Shown here piece after piece: positions 7,100 through 16,450 of a stretch of DNA of 64,000 bases (its first letter is position 1; each line of letters begins with the position of its first letter). This stretch comes from Methylophaga sp. 42_25_T18. GTDB lineage: Bacteria > Pseudomonadota > Gammaproteobacteria > Nitrosococcales > Methylophagaceae. Under the pieces are notes generated by a model. It was given only the letters and a program-made list of their open reading frames with translations, had not been told where the DNA came from and made no database searches. A program made the position numbers and the translations under genes. The stretch is from the NCBI GenBank assembly GCA_002163085.1, contig MAAJ01000001.1:124001-188000 (forward strand), given 5' to 3'.

Positions 7100-9190
7100 C
7101 TATAAATCATCATCCTCAAAATTATAGTCCAGCTTTTCTGATGGCTCATGAATGTAATACCCTTGAGCATAATCAACGCCCAGACGCCACAATAACGCGA
7201 GGCTATTGGCATCGGATACAAACTCTGCGATGCAACGTTTACCTGCCTGTTTAGTCATCTCAATGATGGCCTTTACGGCCGCTTGATTTTCAGTATCTTT
7301 AGCCATATTTTGAACAAAATGACCATTGATCTTTAAGTAATCCACATCCAGGACACTCAGGCTTTGAGAAAAATCGATGCCTGAACCAAAATGTTCTAAG
7401 CCAAATTCACAGCCAATATTTTTCAGTTGAGAGATAACCGCTTTAGTTTGTTCTAAATTTTCTAGTGCTGATGTTTCACTAATTTCAAAGACCATAGCAC
7501 TGCCATCAAGGTTGTGTGCATTTAAGGTGACACATAACCAATCAACATATTCACGTGTACATAAGGTTTGCTCTGATAATTTGATAAAGAAACGCGTTTT
7601 TGGATATTTCACTCTATGCGTTGCCAGCGCATCAAATGCCTTCCTTATAACCCACTTATCAATCTCACCCATCATATTAGTTTCAGTAGCATGCTGAATA
7701 AAGCTGTCTGGCGACAAGAATGAACCATCCGACTGCTTGACCCGTAATAAAACGTCGTAAATTTCCTGTTCTTCACCATGTAAACTTACTATTGGTTGGT
7801 AAAACAGGCAAAACTCATCATTCTGCAAGGCGTTTTCCAGCTTAGTCTTCCACTCACTTGGTGACTGGGTTGTCACTACCTTCTGCTGTTCCGTTGGGTG
7901 ATAGCGTTCAATACGATTACCGCCGGCATGCTGAGCCTGCACACAGGCCCTATCTGCATTCTCCAACACCGTTTCAGCCGAGGCTAAACTTTCATTTATA
8001 TAGCTAATGCCAATACTACAATGTAAATCGATAACGCTACCATCAATATGCGACACATAGTCACCAATCGCTTCGCGATAACTTTCCGCTCGTGCATCAA
8101 CCTTATCATTATCATTCGTCGGCACGATTACCGTAAATACGCGATCAGAGAAATGGCCCAGCAATTCACCTTCTACCAAGTTTTTACGTAATAAGTCGGC
8201 AACACTTTTTATAATAACGTCACTGATTCCTAAGCCGACTTGCTCCTTAATGGCTTGGAAATCATCCAAGACTATATATAACAATACGGCATCGCCGTTA
8301 CCTTCGGCAGCAGCATGCATCACTTGCTCTAACTCTTCCAAGAAACGTACCCGACTGTATAAGCCCGATAAGAAATCATGGTCCCGTAATAGCTGTAGCT
8401 GCGCATCAGTGCCCGCAGCTATAACCTCATCTCGAATGACAACCTGCGTGCAATCTTCACCCTCGACACGTGCATGGCTGAATTCTATATTTGCTTTAAA
8501 GCTTTCACCATCAGCTTTTACACACTGAACGGTGACGGTTTCTGGCGCAGAAGTATCGGCTGATTCTGAGAATTGACGAAAAACAGATTTAAATCGGCTA
8601 TGGTCGTCTACCGAAACCATATCTAAGAAAGGCAAACCATCAATATCTTCAGCTTCTTCATAACCAAATAGAATGAGATAAGCACTATTTACATAGATAT
8701 GCATCCCTTCATGCATATAAGCAACCGCATCGCGTGAACTCTCAAGCAATGCATGTGAACGCTTTTCACTCTCACGTAATGCGCGCTCGTTGCGTCTTGC
8801 CAAGCGTCGATTAAACACATTAGACAGCTCTCGTTCAACAGCAAACTGTAAGCGTTTTATATCAGCCTGCAATACAACATCGTAGGCACCACAGGTAAAT
8901 AATTTTTCTTCACTGGCTTTATCTGACGCTAATACAATACATGGAATATCTTTAGCTAAACCGTGTATCAAATTCATTATTTCTGCTGGTCGTGGATTTT
9001 CCATTGAATCACTGCAGATCAATAAATCCCATGTATGGTTTGTTAATGCCTTCTCAATTTCCGCCAGGGTGTGTTCGCGTGATGCACGCACTGCATGGCC
9101 GGCGCTACGAAGAGCATTAATAACCGTATCAGCGCCAGTGAGTGAGTCATCGACGATAAGTAACCGTAATATGCCTTCTGCTCTTGCCAC
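7100..9190 (-). CDS. fimX: FimX-like degenerate REC-PAS-GGDEF-EAL c-di-GMP effector
   Basis: 696 residues, almost the same length and the same domain order as FimX (REC 1-125, PAS about 140-255, GGDEF about 265-430, EAL about 445-690). The catalytic signatures are lost. The GGDEF loop reads GHFSDRVF (345-352), and the EAL motif reads YDVLLRV (478-484). The receiver has Ser where the phosphorylated Asp is expected (ICSD, about residue 60). FYQPIVS at the start of the EAL domain is kept, as in c-di-GMP binding but inactive EAL domains. FimX controls type IV pilus assembly and twitching. The GTG start at 9190 follows AAGGGGA and lies one base after the plsC stop. The gene is last in the glyQ-glyS-gmhB-plsC run, so it may be cotranscribed with housekeeping genes. 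No pilus genes are in the window. Confidence 0.8.
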   Translation of the reverse strand: MARAEGILRLLIVDDSLTGADTVINALRSAGHAVRASREHTLAEIEKALTNHTWDLLICSDSMENPRPAEIMNLIHGLAKDIPCIVLASDKASEEKLFTCGAYDVVLQADIKRLQFAVERELSNVFNRRLARRNERALRESEKRSHALLESSRDAVAYMHEGMHIYVNSAYLILFGYEEAEDIDGLPFLDMVSVDDHSRFKSVFRQFSESADTSAPETVTVQCVKADGESFKANIEFSHARVEGEDCTQVVIRDEVIAAGTDAQLQLLRDHDFLSGLYSRVRFLEELEQVMHAAAEGNGDAVLLYIVLDDFQAIKEQVGLGISDVIIKSVADLLRKNLVEGELLGHFSDRVFTVIVPTNDNDKVDARAESYREAIGDYVSHIDGSVIDLHCSIGISYINESLASAETVLENADRACVQAQHAGGNRIERYHPTEQQKVVTTQSPSEWKTKLENALQNDEFCLFYQPIVSLHGEEQEIYDVLLRVKQSDGSFLSPDSFIQHATETNMMGEIDKWVIRKAFDALATHRVKYPKTRFFIKLSEQTLCTREYVDWLCVTLNAHNLDGSAMVFEISETSALENLEQTKAVISQLKNIGCEFGLEHFGSGIDFSQSLSVLDVDYLKINGHFVQNMAKDTENQAAVKAIIEMTKQAGKRCIAEFVSDANSLALLWRLGVDYAQGYYIHEPSEKLDYNFEDDDL

Positions 9191-9191
9191 T

Positions 9192-9938
9192 CTAGTCGTC
9201 CCCTTTTAGTCGAGATTGTAATGTCGGCTTCTTGCCTTCTAACACAGTCATCTCGCTCTCCATCCATTCAAAAACTTGCTGATTTAAATCTGACGCTGTT
9301 TTACCCTCTGTCGCTATCTTAGCGCCAATAACCAATTTAATCACGCCCGGATATTTAATAAAGCCATGTCGCGGCCATGCTTTACCCGCATCATGTGCAA
9401 TAGGAACGATAGGAAAGCCCGTTTCCACCGCTAACCTAGCACCACCGATACCAAACTTACCCATGACGCCACTCGCAATTCGAGTACCTTCTGGAAAGAT
9501 CACCACCCATGCCCCCGATGACAATCGATCTTGTCCTTGGTCTATTATTTGATTTAACGCTTTGCGTCCAGCACCACGGTCAATGGCAATAGGATTTAAT
9601 GATGCCAAACCCCAGCCAAAAAAAGGAATCCATAACAATTCACGTTTTAATACCCAAACCTGAGGAGGGAAAACAGCCTGTAAGGCTAAGGTTTCCCATG
9701 AGGATTGATGTTTGCATAATATGATGCAAGGCTCCTCGCTTATATTGTCTAATCCTTGTACTTCATATCGAATTCCACAGATTATTCTCAATAACCATAA
9801 GTTTGAAATAGCCCACTGGCTGACCAACTTATAACGCCATTTAAACGGCAATGGCCAGACTATGACCGCTAACAAAGAGAAAATGACCGCGCTTACAATA
9901 TGCAATCCTGCAAAAAATAACGATCGAACAAACAACAT
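9192..9938 (-). CDS. plsC: 1-acyl-sn-glycerol-3-phosphate acyltransferase
   Basis: 248 residues. Adds the second acyl chain to make phosphatidic acid at the inner membrane. One N-terminal hydrophobic segment (about residues 5-30) anchors it. Motif I appears as KHQSSWE, the glutamate variant of HX4D typical of this proteobacterial branch. Motif III is VVIFPEGTRI (around residue 143), and PIVPIAHDAG is motif IV. The ATG overlaps the gmhB stop by one base (TAATG), so translation is coupled. The gmhB-plsC order next to glyQS is common in gammaproteobacteria such as Pseudomonas. Confidence 0.92.
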   Translation of the reverse strand: MLFVRSLFFAGLHIVSAVIFSLLAVIVWPLPFKWRYKLVSQWAISNLWLLRIICGIRYEVQGLDNISEEPCIILCKHQSSWETLALQAVFPPQVWVLKRELLWIPFFGWGLASLNPIAIDRGAGRKALNQIIDQGQDRLSSGAWVVIFPEGTRIASGVMGKFGIGGARLAVETGFPIVPIAHDAGKAWPRHGFIKYPGVIKLVIGAKIATEGKTASDLNQQVFEWMESEMTVLEGKKPTLQSRLKGDD

Positions 9939-10477
9939 TACGGCGTAGGCTCCAATAGCGCAGTGACTGCCGCTGCCAAATCATCATAGACAGCTATGCC
10001 TTCTGGTATGCCTTGTTCTAGCGTACGTTCACCTTTGCCTGTGCGAACTAATATCGGAGTCGCCCCTGCAGATTGTGCTGCCTGAAGATCACGTAGTGAA
10101 TCTCCCACGGCCGGCACGCCATCCAGGTTGATACGTAAACGATGCGATAACTCTGCAAACGAGCCATCCTGAGGTTTACGACATTGGCAGTCATCATCCG
10201 GTCCATGCGGACAAAATAAGATGGCTTCTATTTTGCCGCCAACTTGGGATAACATTCGTCGCATTTTGCTATGTATACGGTTCAGTGTTTCGACATCAAA
10301 TAAACCACGAGCAATACCCGACTGATTGGTAATAACCACTACCCGATATCCAGCATAATTTAATCGTGCAATGGCCTCTAAACTGCCGTCAATAGGTTCC
10401 CACTCGGTAGGCGACTTAATAAAGTCATCCGAATCATGATTGATCACCCCATCTCGATCCAGAATTATCAGCGACAT
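9938..10477 (-). CDS. gmhB: D-glycero-beta-D-manno-heptose 1,7-bisphosphate 7-phosphatase
   Basis: 179-residue cytoplasmic HAD phosphatase of the ADP-heptose pathway for lipopolysaccharide inner core. The nucleophile motif DRDGVIN is at residues 7-13, VITNQSGIARG is motif II, and GDSLRDLQAA is the C-terminal acidic motif. A zinc-binding loop CPHGPDDDCQC (around residue 89) is characteristic of GmhB. The ATG at 10477 is preceded by GGAG. It lies 12 nt after glyS and overlaps plsC by one base. A histidinol phosphatase is excluded by the lack of a fused second domain and by context. Confidence 0.93.
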   Translation of the reverse strand: MSLIILDRDGVINHDSDDFIKSPTEWEPIDGSLEAIARLNYAGYRVVVITNQSGIARGLFDVETLNRIHSKMRRMLSQVGGKIEAILFCPHGPDDDCQCRKPQDGSFAELSHRLRINLDGVPAVGDSLRDLQAAQSAGATPILVRTGKGERTLEQGIPEGIAVYDDLAAAVTALLEPTP

Positions 10478-10489
10478 AGTTAGCTCCGT

Positions 10490-12568
10490 TTATTCCTGCA
10501 AGTAGGAAATATCTGCAACACCTAAGAATAAAGCACGTGTTTGATTTAACAAAGCCAATCGGTTTTGTCTGATTGCTTCATCATCTACCATCACCATGAC
10601 CTCATCAAAGAAACCATCAACGGTTTCACGCATGCCAGCTAAGCTTGTTAATACCGCAGTGTAATCTGCAGTTTCCATCAATGGCTGAACAACAGCGGTG
10701 ATATCCGTTAACTTATTTGCCAATGCTTTTTCGGCAGCTTCTTGCAGTAAATTATTGTCGATAATACTGTCATCACCTTCCGCATCATTTTTACGCAAGA
10801 TATTACCTATGCGCTTATTACCTGCCGCTAAGGCTTTCGCTTGTTCTAATTCACGAAAAGCACTCACCGCTTTTAAGCGCTGCATAAAGTCGATAGGTTT
10901 TGTCGGCTTCACCGCTAATACCGCTTCAAATACATCTGACTTAACGCCTTGATCAGCAGCATAACCACGTAAACGATCATAAAAATAGCGCATCACCTGA
11001 GCGGTTACATTTTCTTCGCTCAACACACCGTCTAGGCCTTGATTTGCTTGCTCAAGTAAATCAACCAAATCTATATCAAGATCATTATCAATAATAATCC
11101 TTAATACACCCAAGGCCGCTCTACGTAAGGCAAAGGGATCTTTCACCCCAGTTGGTGGTTGGCCAATGCCAAACAAACCCACTAACGTATCCAGTTTTTC
11201 GGCCAAACTAACGGCTTGACCACTCTTTGTTTGCGGTAATTTATCACCGGCAAACCGTGGCAAATATTGTTCATCTAATGCTTCAGCAACTTCATCATGC
11301 TCACCATCTAAACGCGCATAATATCGGCCCATTATGCCCTGCAGGTCAGGGAACTCACCCACCATTTCGGTGACCAAATCACATTTGGCTAATAAGGCTG
11401 CTCTTTCCGCCAGCTCTGCATCACCACCAATTTTTGCTGCAATGGCGGCTGCCAACTTGGCAACACGAGCAGACTTGTCATAAACAGTGCCCAATTTATT
11501 TTGGAATACAATCGTTTTTAACTGTTCTTGTCTTTCCGCTAGCGGCTGTTTGCGATCCTTTTCCCAGAAAAAGGCCGAGTCACTCAGGCGAGGTAAAATG
11601 ACACGTTCATTTCCCGCGATGACTTGCGCAGGATCTTGGCTTTCAATATTACAAATGGTAATAAAGTAAGGTAATAAAGCGCCAGCTTTATCACGAACAG
11701 CAAAATACTTCTGATGTTCTTCCATTGATGAAATCAATGCTTCTGCTGGTAATTCTAGGAAGCGCTCATCATACGAGCCCGATAAGGCAACGGGCCACTC
11801 CACCAACCCTGTGACCTCATCCAACAAGTCTTCATTAAGCACCGCTTCGCCACCTAACTTAGTAGCCAACTCAATGACCTGACCATTGATCGCATCACGA
11901 CGTTTGTTCATATCAACAACAACGTGACCTTCAGTTTCTAATTGTGCTGCATAAGTTTGAGCTGATTGGATGCGAATTGCTTCAGGATGATGGAAACGAT
12001 GACCATAACTATCTTGACCAGAAGTCACACCTAACAATTCAACCGGGACTACATCATCACCAAACAATAAAACTAACCAATGCACGGGACGAACAAACTC
12101 ACCTGGCAGGTTTCCCCAACGCATGCGTTTAGGGATAGGTAAATCCTTTAAGCTTTGTTGTAAAATTTCGGGGATAAGGTCAACCGTATGAGCACCTTGT
12201 TGTTGCTGTTTATACACCAACCAAGCACCTTTTTCGGTTTCCATTTTTTCTAAATCATCAACCGATACTCCACAAGATCGTGCAAAGCCTTGCAATGCTT
12301 TTGTGGCATTACCATCTTCATCAAATGCCGCTTTGATCGCCGGGCCTCTACGCTCAACCAGTCGATCTTGTTGGCGCACTTCGACATCAGTAACGACTAC
12401 AGCTAAACGTCTAGGTGCTGCATAAGCTTTTATTGCACTAAATTTAAGTTCGGCTTTTGTTAAGCCTTTTTCAATACCGGCCTCAAAGGCTTGCATCAGT
12501 TTTTTGAGCGCTTTTGGAGGTAACTCTTCCGTTCCCAGCTCAATCAATAAATCTCTAACATCACTCAT
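10490..12568 (-). CDS. glyS: Glycyl-tRNA synthetase beta subunit
   Basis: 692 residues; tRNA-recognising subunit of the alpha2-beta2 bacterial GlyRS. N-terminal [23 protein letters not shown] and the segment [15 protein letters not shown] are family hallmarks, and the C-terminal region has the anticodon-binding DALR-type fold. The ATG start overlaps the glyQ stop (ATGA), ensuring equal subunit synthesis. Length is normal and no disruption is seen. Confidence 0.97.
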   Translation of the reverse strand: MSDVRDLLIELGTEELPPKALKKLMQAFEAGIEKGLTKAELKFSAIKAYAAPRRLAVVVTDVEVRQQDRLVERRGPAIKAAFDEDGNATKALQGFARSCGVSVDDLEKMETEKGAWLVYKQQQQGAHTVDLIPEILQQSLKDLPIPKRMRWGNLPGEFVRPVHWLVLLFGDDVVPVELLGVTSGQDSYGHRFHHPEAIRIQSAQTYAAQLETEGHVVVDMNKRRDAINGQVIELATKLGGEAVLNEDLLDEVTGLVEWPVALSGSYDERFLELPAEALISSMEEHQKYFAVRDKAGALLPYFITICNIESQDPAQVIAGNERVILPRLSDSAFFWEKDRKQPLAERQEQLKTIVFQNKLGTVYDKSARVAKLAAAIAAKIGGDAELAERAALLAKCDLVTEMVGEFPDLQGIMGRYYARLDGEHDEVAEALDEQYLPRFAGDKLPQTKSGQAVSLAEKLDTLVGLFGIGQPPTGVKDPFALRRAALGVLRIIIDNDLDIDLVDLLEQANQGLDGVLSEENVTAQVMRYFYDRLRGYAADQGVKSDVFEAVLAVKPTKPIDFMQRLKAVSAFRELEQAKALAAGNKRIGNILRKNDAEGDDSIIDNNLLQEAAEKALANKLTDITAVVQPLMETADYTAVLTSLAGMRETVDGFFDEVMVMVDDEAIRQNRLALLNQTRALFLGVADISYLQE

Positions 12569-13500
12569 GACTGTGCCTCCGACTTGTTAGCTAACATCGG
12601 AAAGCCTAAAGATTCACGACGATCATAATAAGCTTGCGCCACTGCGCGCGCTAAGGTTCGCACTCGCAGGATATAACGTTGACGCTCCGTCACCGAAATC
12701 GCCTTACGCGCATCTAATAAATTAAAGGTATGAGAGGCTTTTAATACCAATTCATAGGCCGGTAAAGGCAGGCCTTCCTCAATCATTCTTGCACTCTCAC
12801 GTTCACAGGTATCAAAGGTGGAAAACAAACTTTCAACTTCGGCTTGCTCAAAGTTATAGGCCGACATTTCCACTTCATTTTGGTGGAATACATCACCATA
12901 GGTGACTTTACCCATTGGGCCGTCAGACCAAACAAGATCATATACACTGCTCACGCCTTGCAAATACATCGCAATACGTTCTAGACCATAAGTGATTTCG
13001 CCCGTAACAGGACTACACTCTAGGCCGCCGACTTGTTGGAAATAGGTGAACTGTGTCACCTCCATGCCATTCAACCAGATCTCCCAACCTAGCCCCCACG
13101 CACCTAATGTTGGTGATTCCCAGTTATCTTCGACAAAACGAATATCATGAATCAAAGGGTCTAAGCCCAACATTTTTAACGAATTTAAATACAACTCTTG
13201 GATATTAATCGGTGACGGTTTAAGTACGACCTGAAACTGATAGTAGTGCTGTAAACGATTTGGATTTTCACCATAACGGCCATCGGTTGGACGTCGAGAA
13301 GGCTGTACATAGGCTGCACTCCATGGCTCAGGCCCAATTGCTCGTAAGAAAGTAGCTGGGTGAAATGTGCCCGCACCTACCTCCATATCAAGAGGTTGTA
13401 ACAATACGCAGCCTTGTTCAGCCCAGTACTGTTGTAAACGCAGGATAAGCTCCTGAAAGGTTTTTGGTGTTTCTGCCACTGGAACCGATGTTGTAGTCAT
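12565..13500 (-). CDS. glyQ: Glycyl-tRNA synthetase alpha subunit
   Basis: 311 residues; class II catalytic subunit that activates glycine. The N-terminus contains [20 protein letters not shown] followed by [12 protein letters not shown], and motif 2 is visible around [16 protein letters not shown]. Length is normal (about 300). The ATG at 13500 has no strong ribosome site. It is preceded by a perfect 10-bp inverted repeat that includes a consensus TATAAT. First gene of the glyQ-glyS-gmhB-plsC-fimX run. Confidence 0.97.
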   Translation of the reverse strand: MTTTSVPVAETPKTFQELILRLQQYWAEQGCVLLQPLDMEVGAGTFHPATFLRAIGPEPWSAAYVQPSRRPTDGRYGENPNRLQHYYQFQVVLKPSPINIQELYLNSLKMLGLDPLIHDIRFVEDNWESPTLGAWGLGWEIWLNGMEVTQFTYFQQVGGLECSPVTGEITYGLERIAMYLQGVSSVYDLVWSDGPMGKVTYGDVFHQNEVEMSAYNFEQAEVESLFSTFDTCERESARMIEEGLPLPAYELVLKASHTFNLLDARKAISVTERQRYILRVRTLARAVAQAYYDRRESLGFPMLANKSEAQS

Positions 13501-13517
13501 TTGCTAAAAGTCACAAT

Positions 13518-13543
13518 CTATAATCAAAACTTCTTGATTATAG
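13518..13543. promoter_or_regulatory. 10-bp perfect palindrome with TATAAT upstream of glyQ
   Basis: CTATAATCAA (13518-13527), six-base spacer, TTGATTATAG (13534-13543): perfect 10-bp arms. Read on the minus strand the first arm includes TATAAT, a consensus -10, placed about 40 nt before the glyQ start. No good -35 is found at 17 nt (CTACAA only). It may be an operator overlapping the glyQ promoter or an AT-rich hairpin at the end of the sortase transcript; there is no T run for a terminator. Confidence 0.5.
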
Positions 13544-13580
13544 CGAAAATCAGCCCTGATTGTAGAACAAGCTTAGATAA

Positions 13581-14171
13581 TCAGGCAGAAATATCAGCCT
13601 GCGATATGGCTCGTACAACAAAACGTAAATTGCCTCCCGGCTGAATTGCATTAAAGGGGTAACACGTCACCAAGCTCAGCTGATAATCAGAGCCGTGTTC
13701 ATACAGCCATGCCACATCATTTTTATCCACCACATGCATATCATGAACAACATAATCTCGTCGAATGCCACTCGCACTACTAATGCTAATTATCTCGCCC
13801 TTTTGTATATGTTGTAGAAATGAAAAATGGGTATCACGATGCGCAGCGATTATCGTATTTCCAACTTCCGCGGGTGCGGCTGATGCAAACACATGACCGG
13901 GACCAAACGCTAAGGATTCCCCACTGGTTCCCGCCAATACATATTGCTCAACATCATGTTCCGCCACCACCAATTTGGCCACCGGCCACATATCAGCCCA
14001 TGCCCACGGTTTAACTTTCCTCTTTTCCGTTTCAGCGTGATTCCACGCCGAGGCAATTAAGTACTGTGCTAATTGAGCCTTGGCATAAATATAAACACCT
14101 CCGCCTATTTGCCAACAAGCAATCACCATTAATCCCACCGCAACAAACTTGTTCGTTATAGGCTGTTTCAT
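13581..14171 (-). CDS. Class GN (marine proteobacterial) sortase
   Basis: 196-residue membrane-anchored transpeptidase. One N-terminal transmembrane segment (about residues 9-30) is followed by the sortase fold with the catalytic triad visible: His111 (IIAAHRD), Cys170 (LVTCYPF) and Arg183 (NLRFVVR). TLxTC-type sortase signature is present as SLVTC. Gram-negative sortases of this class occur with one dedicated substrate gene. Here that gene is immediately upstream, with the ATG of the sortase overlapping its stop codon by 4 nt. Exact location of the attached product in a diderm envelope is not established by the sequence. Confidence 0.9.
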   Translation of the reverse strand: MKQPITNKFVAVGLMVIACWQIGGGVYIYAKAQLAQYLIASAWNHAETEKRKVKPWAWADMWPVAKLVVAEHDVEQYVLAGTSGESLAFGPGHVFASAAPAEVGNTIIAAHRDTHFSFLQHIQKGEIISISSASGIRRDYVVHDMHVVDKNDVAWLYEHGSDYQLSLVTCYPFNAIQPGGNLRFVVRAISQADISA

Positions 14172-16279
14172 TGTTGCTTCCTACGTAACATTAAACCTGA
14201 CAATAATGACAATAAGCCTATTAAAATTTGCAACATCGCAGGAGTAGCGGTCTGAGGCAGCGTCCCCATGTTCCAACCGGCAGGTCGATTAGTTGCTAAA
14301 GCTAGTGTTTTTAAGTCTTTTTCCACAGGTCTAACCGGCGTTTTATCTACAGCCACCAAAGAAGTGAACTTACTGACCAAATGGTGTTCCATCGCAATGT
14401 CGGTAATATCTGCTTTCACACTATCGGGTTGACCCTGCGTTCGATACTGGTCCATCAACCCTTCAATTTTTTGTCTGGCCCATAACACTGATACCGCTTC
14501 AGATTTAGCGCCACCATGAAGCGTTAGCGTTTTGTTCCAAGCTTGTTGAGAAAAATCACCATTGATCGTAATTTCTGTTGGCAATGACTTGGCTTTCATC
14601 ACCAACATTAACGGTTCACCCGCATATAAATCAGGTATAGATTGTGGCCAAATCTCAACACCACTATTGCCTGCTATATCAACAGTAATATCCGTTAACA
14701 CGGGATGCGCCAACTTGTTAAACAAGGTCTGCATTTTTTCTTGAACTTCAGTCAATTCGCCAATATAGCTATGCGTTCCACGACCATATTTTGCGGCTCG
14801 ATTCATAAAGTGACTATTTGGTGCAGAGCCTATGCCCACCGTAAACAAACGGCTATTGCCTAAGTGTTGTTTAATTTCATTAAATAACTCATCTTCATTG
14901 CCAATGCTGCCATCGGTTAAAAATACAATCTGACGTAGACTGTGCGTTTCTTCACCTTCAGCCAAAGCCAACGATAATGCAGGTAACATTTCAGTACCGC
15001 CATCGGCACGTAGCCAATCAACAAAGTCATAGGCAATATCTAAATTATTTCGACTCGCCAAACGTGAATGCTTAAAGACACTTTCGACATCATCACTAAA
15101 CCGAATAATATTAAATTTATCCTGTGGCTTTAACTTAGCTAAACCATATTGCAGCGCTTTTTTAGCTTGTTTAATTGACGTACCATCCATCGAGCCTGAG
15201 GTATCGATAACAAATACCAACTCACGCGAAACAGTCTTTTTTAGTTGTTGTTTAGGTGGTGTCAGCATTAATAAGGCATAGTCCTTACCGTTTTTATTTT
15301 GTGTAAATAACGCCGCCGTGGGTGCATTTGAATCTTTCGCCTGCCACGTTAATTCAAAGTCTCGATCGGCAGGCACCTTACCGACTAGCTGTAATTTCCT
15401 CGTATCTTCAGTTAATTTTTCTTCCTCCAACTGATGATAAGAACTGCTGACATCCATCAAAGGGAAACCCGCCGCTAATAAAACGTTTAAAGACAGGCGA
15501 TTCGGCTGAGTATTATTCATTGGCGGCGTGATGTGAGAGGCATCGGGCACTTGATCCGTATTCACCGCCCAACCACTGCCATTAAAGTGACTGATCTCTT
15601 CGCTATTCGAAATGGCTGCTCCTGGAATATAACGAGGACCAACCACCATCGGGAATCGTAATTTAAACTCACCCTGCTCTTGCTGCACCGTTTGTTGATA
15701 TTCAATAATCACCGTGATCTGATCACCGGGTGCAATATTAGCCACTGAAGTGGTAAACATATTAGGTCGTTGTTGCTCGACTAAACTCGCACGTTTTCCC
15801 GAAGCTTTCGCTTGTTGATAAATCTTTTTAGCTTGTTTTTTAGGATGAATCTCGCCTTCTATAATGCGTTCGCCAATTTTCATCCACAAGCGATCAACAG
15901 CTGCCGTTTCAGGCAAAGGAAAAACATAAATGCCTTCTTGCCAATCTTGGGTAGGGTTATCAAATGTTTGACTGACTTTTACTCGCGCTAATAAACCACT
16001 AATATCAATTTCAACATTGGTATCTACCGTTGGGCTAGCAAGATAGTGGCCTTGCGGTTGCCGAAAAACCAACTGACCCGATTCCAATTCTGATAATTGT
16101 TCAATACGTGTTAAATCAGTATTTGGAGGCACGTCATTGGCTTGGACAGCTGTCGATAAAATGACCAAGCTCATCAATCCAGCATTAATCGCGAGGCCCA
16201 CCAGCCAGCTATAAGTAATGCACTTCATAAATCCTTGTCGTAAGTTAATTGATAAGTTTGGTGTTGATATCGTAGTCAT
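14168..16279 (-). CDS. Sortase target protein with VIT and VWA domains and LPQTA sorting signal
   Basis: 703 residues from the ATG at 16279, chosen because AAGGAAACCG lies just before it and it gives a clean signal peptide (residues 1-47, ending VQA). A longer in-frame start at 16405 would add 42 residues. A VIT (inter-alpha-trypsin inhibitor) domain covers about residues 70-210, with the FPLPETAAVDR segment. A von Willebrand A domain begins around 350 with the MIDAS motif DTSGSM at 359-364, and FLTDGS downstream. The C-terminus is a sortase signal: LPQTA at 674-678, a hydrophobic stretch and the basic tail RRKQQ. Family: marine proteobacterial sortase target protein. The ligand is unknown. 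It is expressed with its own sortase; substrate before enzyme. Confidence 0.9.
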   Translation of the reverse strand: MTTISTPNLSINLRQGFMKCITYSWLVGLAINAGLMSLVILSTAVQANDVPPNTDLTRIEQLSELESGQLVFRQPQGHYLASPTVDTNVEIDISGLLARVKVSQTFDNPTQDWQEGIYVFPLPETAAVDRLWMKIGERIIEGEIHPKKQAKKIYQQAKASGKRASLVEQQRPNMFTTSVANIAPGDQITVIIEYQQTVQQEQGEFKLRFPMVVGPRYIPGAAISNSEEISHFNGSGWAVNTDQVPDASHITPPMNNTQPNRLSLNVLLAAGFPLMDVSSSYHQLEEEKLTEDTRKLQLVGKVPADRDFELTWQAKDSNAPTAALFTQNKNGKDYALLMLTPPKQQLKKTVSRELVFVIDTSGSMDGTSIKQAKKALQYGLAKLKPQDKFNIIRFSDDVESVFKHSRLASRNNLDIAYDFVDWLRADGGTEMLPALSLALAEGEETHSLRQIVFLTDGSIGNEDELFNEIKQHLGNSRLFTVGIGSAPNSHFMNRAAKYGRGTHSYIGELTEVQEKMQTLFNKLAHPVLTDITVDIAGNSGVEIWPQSIPDLYAGEPLMLVMKAKSLPTEITINGDFSQQAWNKTLTLHGGAKSEAVSVLWARQKIEGLMDQYRTQGQPDSVKADITDIAMEHHLVSKFTSLVAVDKTPVRPVEKDLKTLALATNRPAGWNMGTLPQTATPAMLQILIGLLSLLSGLMLRRKQQ

Positions 16280-16450
16280 GACGGTTTCCTTTTGTTTAAT
16301 CCCACGTTCATTACAACAAGTAAGCTGGGAGCATTCGGGTAAGGATTCCGGCAATGTCACGATCAAATATGGCGATAATCGGGCAGAGCAGATGTTTGCT
16401 AACAATTTCAGGTAAAATTCACCCTATTCTTAACTACAAGAGATAACAGC

